Assembly (NCBI RefSeq): GCF_004684775.1
Contig: NZ_SRIC01000045.1
Coordinates: forward strand, 1-39,733
Reading direction: 5' to 3'
DNA length: 39,733 bases
Source of the DNA: Streptomyces sp. MZ04
GTDB lineage: Bacteria; Actinomycetota; Actinomycetes; Streptomycetales; Streptomycetaceae
Positions 35,406 to 39,733 of this stretch are shown piece after piece. How positions within the stretch are numbered: the first letter of the stretch is position 1; each line of letters opens with the position of its first letter. A program made the translations under genes and the position numbers. The notes below the pieces were generated by a model. That model did no database searches and had not been told where the DNA came from. It was given only the letters and a program-made list of their open reading frames with translations.

Positions 35406-37718
35406 GTGAGCGCAGTGACACGGCAGACCAGGACCGGCACGTGGGACCGCTTCGTGGCATCGGACCCGGGGCTGCTGCGGCTGATGGCGGGGCTCCGGAC
35501 GGTCGCGGCGATCGCCCTGACGCTCGTCGTCCTCGCCCTGTTCGGCACGGACGTCACACACATGGTCGCGGGCGCCATGACGGCCATGGTCGCCACCTTC
35601 GCCATCAAGGAGAAGGAGGTGCGCGAGCAGGCGGTCACCCTCGCGCTGGGCCTGCCCGTCTCACTGGCGGCGATATCGCTCGCGGCGCTCCTTCACGACC
35701 AGGTCATCGCGGGTGATGTGTTCTTCGTGGCGCTGATCTTCGGCGCCGTCTACAGCCGCCGGTTCGGCGACCGGGGCACGGCGCTCGGCCTGATCGGCTT
35801 CCAGGTCTACTTCGTCTCGCTCTTCGTCGGCGCCACCGGGGCGGCGCTTCCCGAGCTGTATCTGGCCCTGACCGTCGCCTTCGTATGCGGCGCGATCGTC
35901 CGGTTCGCCGTGGTGCCGGAGTCGCCCGAGCGCGACCTGGGCCGGCTCCGGGTCGCCTTCCGGGCGCGGCTCGCGCAGCTGGTGGCCACCCAGATCGAGC
36001 TCCTGGACGCCACCCCCGAACAGTTGGAGAAGGTCCTCGACGAGCTGCGCCGGGGCACCGCCCGGCTGCACGAGACGGCCCTGATGATCCAGGGCCGCCT
36101 GGAGGAGGGCACACCCGACGCGGCGACCGCGGCCCTGGTGCAACGCCGTGTCGCGGACGCGGAGATCGCCGCCGAACGGCTCGGCGTCCTCCTTCTGAAC
36201 GCGCGCAGCGCCGAGAGCGCGGACACCATCACCCTGCATCTGCCGCACGCGCCCGTACCGGAGACCGGCACGCGGTTCCGCCCCGAGGACGACGCGACGC
36301 TCACCCTGCGCCGGGACCTGAGGGCGCTGCACCTGCTGGTGTCCCGGCCGGTCGCCGCCGATCGGGGCACGGCCCTCGCGCACCTGCGCAACAGGCTGCT
36401 CGGCTACCGCGACGAGGACAATCTGCCGCGGGCCTCGATCGCCGTCCAGGACGTCTTCCGCGGCATCGGCGAGGCCGCCCGCGCCGTGCTCGGGCTGCGG
36501 CTCGCCCTGGACGGGCCGCAGGACGAGTCCGACGACTCGCCCGCGACGACCCGCTCCCGCGAGGAGTTCGACGCGGAGGACATCGCGATCGCCGGTGTCG
36601 AGCAGATCGATGAGGCGGAGGACGACGAGCCCTCCGGCCTTCGGCGCCCCACCACCCGGGCCGCGTTCCAGGTCGCGGTGGGCTCGACGCTCGCCATCAT
36701 CGGCGGCGAGTTCCTCTCCACGCAGCGCTGGTACTGGGCGGTGCTGACCTGCTGGGTGGTGTTCCTCAACACCGCGTCCACCGGCGAGATCATGGTCAAG
36801 AGTTACCGGCGGCTGCTCGGCACCGTGCTCGGCGTGGTCGCCGGTGTGGCCCTCGCGGGGCTCGTCGGCAACCACACCTGGCTCGCCTTCGGCCTCGTAC
36901 TGCTCTTCATCTTCGCGATGTTCTTCACCGCTCCCCTGTCGTACGCGCTGATGTCCTTCTTCGTCACGGCGATGCTGGGCCTGCTCTACACCCTCCTGAA
37001 CACCTACAGCCTCTCCGTGCTCTGGCTGCGCATCGAGGAGACGGCACTCGGCGCGGCCTGCGGCATCATCGCCGCCGTCCTCGTCCTGCCGGTGCACACC
37101 GACCGCCGCACCGACGAGCTGCTCAGCACGGTCCTCGCCCGGCTCGCCGACGTCGTCTCCGCGTCGGTGGAGCAGCTCAGCGGCGGCCCCGCGGCCGATC
37201 TCCTGGACAAGGCACGGGACTTGGACACCGCGCTCGACGATCTGCGCGCCTCCGTCCAGCCGCTGACCCACCCGATCACCCCGCTGCGCGGCCGCCGCCG
37301 GACCGCCCGCTATCTGGTGGCGCTCCTGGAGACCTGCGCGTACCACGCGCGTTCCCTGGCGGCGACGGCCGAACTCGTGCCGTACAGCAAGACCGTCGCG
37401 GCCGATCCGCGCCTGGCCAGGGCCGCCCGGCGCATCGCCCACAACCTCGACGTCATCACGGCGTACGTGGACGACGACAAGACCGGCGGCGAGGTCGAGT
37501 CCGGCGCGAGCATCGCCTCCATGCTGGAGGCCGACGGGTCCGGCGCGCTGCGCTCGGGCACGGTGGCCTACCGCGTCCTGCGCCATCTGCAGCGCCTCGA
37601 CGAAGGCGTGGTGGGCCTCGCCCGCCCCCTCGACGTACCGGTGGCGGGCCGCCCGGGGAGCAAGGCGAGGCGCGCCCGCGTGGTGCCCGCTCAAGGTGCG
37701 GACAGCACAGGCACCTGA
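35406..37718 (+). CDS. FUSC-family inner-membrane protein (aromatic acid exporter-like)
   Basis: A 770-residue protein starting at GTG 35406 (V-SAVTRQTRTGTWDRFVASD). The N-terminal membrane block at about 27-165 has five or six helices (GLRTVAAIALTLVVLALFGT, then VAGAMTAMVATFAIKEKEVR). A long cytoplasmic helical domain follows (about 175-410, RLAQLVATQIELLDATPEQL). A second membrane block lies at about 420-560 with WYWAVLTCWVVFLNTAS, then SYRRLLGTVLGVVAGVALAG, the FUSC signature. A cytoplasmic tail ends at 770. This duplicated FUSC layout resembles AaeB/YccS proteins that export aromatic acids or related compounds. No MFP partner is next to it. It is divergent from the MFS exporter. Confidence 0.85.
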   Translation: MSAVTRQTRTGTWDRFVASDPGLLRLMAGLRTVAAIALTLVVLALFGTDVTHMVAGAMTAMVATFAIKEKEVREQAVTLALGLPVSLAAISLAALLHDQVIAGDVFFVALIFGAVYSRRFGDRGTALGLIGFQVYFVSLFVGATGAALPELYLALTVAFVCGAIVRFAVVPESPERDLGRLRVAFRARLAQLVATQIELLDATPEQLEKVLDELRRGTARLHETALMIQGRLEEGTPDAATAALVQRRVADAEIAAERLGVLLLNARSAESADTITLHLPHAPVPETGTRFRPEDDATLTLRRDLRALHLLVSRPVAADRGTALAHLRNRLLGYRDEDNLPRASIAVQDVFRGIGEAARAVLGLRLALDGPQDESDDSPATTRSREEFDAEDIAIAGVEQIDEAEDDEPSGLRRPTTRAAFQVAVGSTLAIIGGEFLSTQRWYWAVLTCWVVFLNTASTGEIMVKSYRRLLGTVLGVVAGVALAGLVGNHTWLAFGLVLLFIFAMFFTAPLSYALMSFFVTAMLGLLYTLLNTYSLSVLWLRIEETALGAACGIIAAVLVLPVHTDRRTDELLSTVLARLADVVSASVEQLSGGPAADLLDKARDLDTALDDLRASVQPLTHPITPLRGRRRTARYLVALLETCAYHARSLAATAELVPYSKTVAADPRLARAARRIAHNLDVITAYVDDDKTGGEVESGASIASMLEADGSGALRSGTVAYRVLRHLQRLDEGVVGLARPLDVPVAGRPGSKARRARVVPAQGADSTGT

Positions 37719-38806
37719 GCCTCGTCGAGCACCGGGTAGTCGGTGTACCCGGCCTCCCCGCCCGTGTACATCAGCCCCTTCTCGCGTACGGGATTGAGCG
37801 GCGCCCCGATGCGCATCCGCTCGACCAGGTCGGGGTTGGCGAGGAACGAGCGGCCGAGCGAGATCAGGTCGGCTCCCGCGGAGAGGAGCCGCTCGCCCGC
37901 GGCCCGTCCGCCGTCGGCGGGCAGCGGACCTCCCCAGCCGAGCACCGGGTTGGCGATGAGCGTGCCGGGCCAATCCTTACGGATCTTCTGGAAGACGGCC
38001 TGGTCCGGGTCGGCGAAGACGACGTGCAGATAGGCCAGGCCACCGCCCGCATCCGCGAGGGCCTCGACGAGCGCCGGGTAGATGTCCTCGGTGTCGCCCT
38101 CGTCGATGCCGTTGACGGTCAGTCCGGGAGCGATGCGTACGCCGACGCGCTCCGGGCCGATCGCGGCGGCGACGGCCTCGACCACCTCCACGACGAAGCG
38201 GATGCGGTTGGCCACCGGGCCGCCGTAGGCGTCGGTACGGTGGTTGGTGCCCTTCGCCAGGAACTGGTGGAGGAGGTAGCCGTTGGCGGCGTGCACCTCC
38301 ACCCCGGCGAAGCCGGCGTCGACGGCGCGGCGGGCGGCCGCGGCGAAGTCCGCCACGGTGGAGTGGATCTCGTCGACGGTCATCTCGCGTGGCACGGCGG
38401 CCGGCTGGTGCCCGCTCGGGGTGAAGATCGTGTCAGGCAGCGGCACCGGCGAAGGTGCGACGGGCGTCAGTCCGCTGGTGTCGGGGTGGCCGACCCGGCC
38501 GCCGTGCTGCAACTGCAGGAACATCCGGCCGCCCGCGGCGTGCACGGCATCGGTGACCTGCCGCCACCCGGCGACGTGCGCCTCGGTGTGCATCGCGGTG
38601 ATGTTCGGGTAGGTCTGGCCCACCGCGTTGGGCGTGGCGGCCTCGGCGATGATGAGCCCGGCGGACGCACGCTGTGCGTAGTAGGTCGCCATGATCGCCT
38701 GCGGGACGCCGTCGGCGTCGGCGCGGTTGCGCGTCATCGGTGCCATCACAAGGCGGTTGGGGAGGTCCAGGGTGCCGAGCTGAGCGGTTTCGAACAAGCG
38801 GGACAT
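37691..38806 (-). CDS. Old Yellow Enzyme family ene-reductase (NemA-like)
   Basis: A 371-residue protein from ATG 38806, preceded by AGAGG. The FMN-binding (beta/alpha)8 barrel shows LPNRLVMAPMTRNRA at 15-29, LQLQHGGRVGHP near 97-108, the substrate pair His172 and Asn175 in VHAANGYLLHQFL, catalytic Tyr177, NHRTDAYGG, and phosphate-site residues in SLGRSFLANPDLVERM. It reduces activated C=C bonds of enones, quinones or nitro compounds with NADPH. Its tail overlaps the FUSC gene end by 28 bp, convergently. In this neighbourhood it may detoxify reactive aromatic compounds. Confidence 0.92.
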   Translation of the reverse strand: MSRLFETAQLGTLDLPNRLVMAPMTRNRADADGVPQAIMATYYAQRASAGLIIAEAATPNAVGQTYPNITAMHTEAHVAGWRQVTDAVHAAGGRMFLQLQHGGRVGHPDTSGLTPVAPSPVPLPDTIFTPSGHQPAAVPREMTVDEIHSTVADFAAAARRAVDAGFAGVEVHAANGYLLHQFLAKGTNHRTDAYGGPVANRIRFVVEVVEAVAAAIGPERVGVRIAPGLTVNGIDEGDTEDIYPALVEALADAGGGLAYLHVVFADPDQAVFQKIRKDWPGTLIANPVLGWGGPLPADGGRAAGERLLSAGADLISLGRSFLANPDLVERMRIGAPLNPVREKGLMYTGGEAGYTDYPVLDEAQVPVLSAP

Positions 38807-38962
38807 GGCGGTACCAACCTCTACGGTGTCTGCGGCGCGCTGTCTTCGTCGCCGTCAGGAATGACTGTGCGGCCGGGCGCTTCGGAAGACCTGATGGTCC
38901 GCTGACGATCGACTGCTGGTCCGCCGCCGGTCCGCTGAAGTGCGCTGTGTACGGTGGCGCAC
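38807..38962. promoter_or_regulatory. Divergent region with 11-bp-phased repeats before the SARP gene
   Basis: GGTCCGC starts at 38896, 38918 and 38929 (22 and 11 bp apart), with a degenerate GATCGAC at 38907 in phase. TACGGT at 38950-38955 is a plausible -10 seven bases before the ATG at 38963, so the SARP message may be leaderless. Heptamer repeats with 11-bp phase are the known layout of SARP operators. Confidence 0.6.
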
Positions 38963-39733
38963 ATGCGTTTCGGGGTGCTCGGTCCACTGACGGTGTGGGA
39001 CGACGAGGGGGAACCGGTCAGGGTTCCCGAGGCGAAGGTCAGGGCGCTGCTCGCCGATCTTCTCGTACACGAGGGACAGCCGGTCTCGGCCGACCGGCTC
39101 ATCGACGACCTGTGGGGACAGCAGCCGCCGGGCAATCCCGCCAACGCCCTGCAGTCCAAGGTCTCCCAGCTGCGCAGGGCGCTGGGCGCCGACCGTGTCG
39201 TACGCCAGATCCCCGGATACCGGCTGCGCGTCGATCCGGCCGCGGACGAGGTGGACGCGGACCGGTTCCGCACCCTGGTGGCCGAGGCCCGGACGACGGG
39301 CGATGCGCGCCTGCGGGCCGGACTCCTGACCCAGGCGCTGGAGTTGTGGCGCGGTCCCGCGTACGCGGACTTCGCGGACGAGGAGTTCGTACGCGCCGCG
39401 GCGCACCGCCTGGCGGAACAGCGCCTGGGCGTACTGGAGGAACAGGCCGAGGCCCGCCTGGCATCGGGTGACCACGCGCTGCTGCTCGGCGAGCTGACCG
39501 ACGAAGTGACCCGCCATCCCCTAAGGGAGCGCCTGCGCGCGGTACAGATGCGGGCGCTGTACCTGGCGGGCCGCCAGAGCGAGGCGCTCACTTCGTACGC
39601 GGAACTGCGCGAGCACCTCGCGGATGAACTGGGCCTGGATCCGGGGCCGGAGGTGACGGCACTCCATGAGGCGATTTTGCGGCAGGATCCGGGGCTTATT
39701 CCTGGGGGCGCGGGTGGCGCGGGTGGCGCGGGT
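38963..39733 (+). CDS. AfsR/SARP-type transcriptional regulator, 3' end beyond the window (partial)
   Basis: I translated 257 codons from ATG 38963 to the window end, with no stop. Residues 1-90 are the OmpR/SARP winged-helix domain: [20 protein letters not shown], then [20 protein letters not shown], then [20 protein letters not shown], then VSQLRRALG. Residues about 95-240 are the BTAD helical domain ([20 protein letters not shown], then [20 protein letters not shown], then [20 protein letters not shown], then [19 protein letters not shown]). It activates secondary-metabolite or stress genes by binding phased repeats near promoters. The sequence then enters a Gly/Ala-Gly linker, as in AfsR-type proteins that continue with an NB-ARC ATPase, so the full protein is probably large. 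Confidence 0.9.
   Translation, partial: MRFGVLGPLTVWDDEGEPVRVPEAKVRALLADLLVHEGQPVSADRLIDDLWGQQPPGNPANALQSKVSQLRRALGADRVVRQIPGYRLRVDPAADEVDADRFRTLVAEARTTGDARLRAGLLTQALELWRGPAYADFADEEFVRAAAHRLAEQRLGVLEEQAEARLASGDHALLLGELTDEVTRHPLRERLRAVQMRALYLAGRQSEALTSYAELREHLADELGLDPGPEVTALHEAILRQDPGLIPGGAGGAGGAG
39694..39733. repeat. GGTGGCGCG tandem repeat in the SARP linker
   Basis: Near-perfect 9-bp units encoding Gly-Gly-Ala triplets run to the window edge. They form a flexible linker after the BTAD domain; the array may continue outside. Confidence 0.6.

Noticed and set aside
35661..37973. A 770-codon minus-strand frame
   Set aside because: It mirrors the FUSC gene on the opposite strand; no domains, whereas the plus frame has clear membrane helices.

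Overview
The window is high-GC actinobacterial DNA, almost certainly Streptomyces. The evidence is the GC-rich third codon positions, the many GTG starts, a chitinase promoter with paired TGGTCCAGACCT operators, and an AfsR/SARP-type regulator. It has two parts: the right end of a temperate phage-like integrated element (1 to about 21,125) and host chromosome (about 21,125 to 39,733). No tRNA, rRNA or CRISPR array was seen.

Element. Nearly all genes from 18.5 kb down to 1 lie on the minus strand in tightly packed units, many joined by GTGA, ATGA or TGATG overlaps. The immunity/integration block (18.0-21.0 kb) has an excisionase-like winged-helix gene and an Xre regulator on minus, an Xre-like regulator and a small ORF on plus, and a tyrosine integrase whose 3' end lies about 90 bp from the junction. 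From 17.9 down to 13.6 kb there are twelve small, mostly unknown early genes, including two tandem paralogues. From 13.4 to 9.0 kb lie a sliding-clamp-like protein, a RecB/Cas4-like nuclease, a Gp3-like protein of the recombination-directionality-factor family, and small zinc-binding or winged-helix proteins. From 9.0 to 4.8 kb lie a PP-loop (PAPS-reductase-like) enzyme, HTH and HNH proteins, and an atypical C5 DNA methyltransferase. From 4.3 to 0.4 kb lies a replication block: an HNH protein, a replication-initiator-like protein carrying an 8-bp tandem repeat, a putative helicase loader, a DnaB-N/RecA-fold helicase and a PD-(D/E)XK nuclease. A LuxR-type HTH gene runs off the left edge. No structural, packaging or lysis genes are visible, so the element continues to the left and attL is outside the window.

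Junction. The element interrupts a secreted GH18 chitinase gene. Its promoter, operators, signal peptide and catalytic DGIDIDIE motif remain, but the 3' end is replaced by seven element-encoded codons and a stop. A minus-strand terminator lies in the 3' end of the integrase gene.

Host region. Going right there is an ankyrin-repeat protein; an SDR oxidoreductase and a TetR regulator that share an operator-like motif; a DEAD-box RNA helicase and a cold-shock protein; an orphan sugar-binding lipoprotein; a paoABCD-like molybdo-flavoenzyme operon divergent from a TetR gene across two palindromes; a DHA2-type MFS exporter divergent from a FUSC-family membrane protein; an Old Yellow Enzyme; and the start of an AfsR/SARP-type regulator that runs off the right edge.
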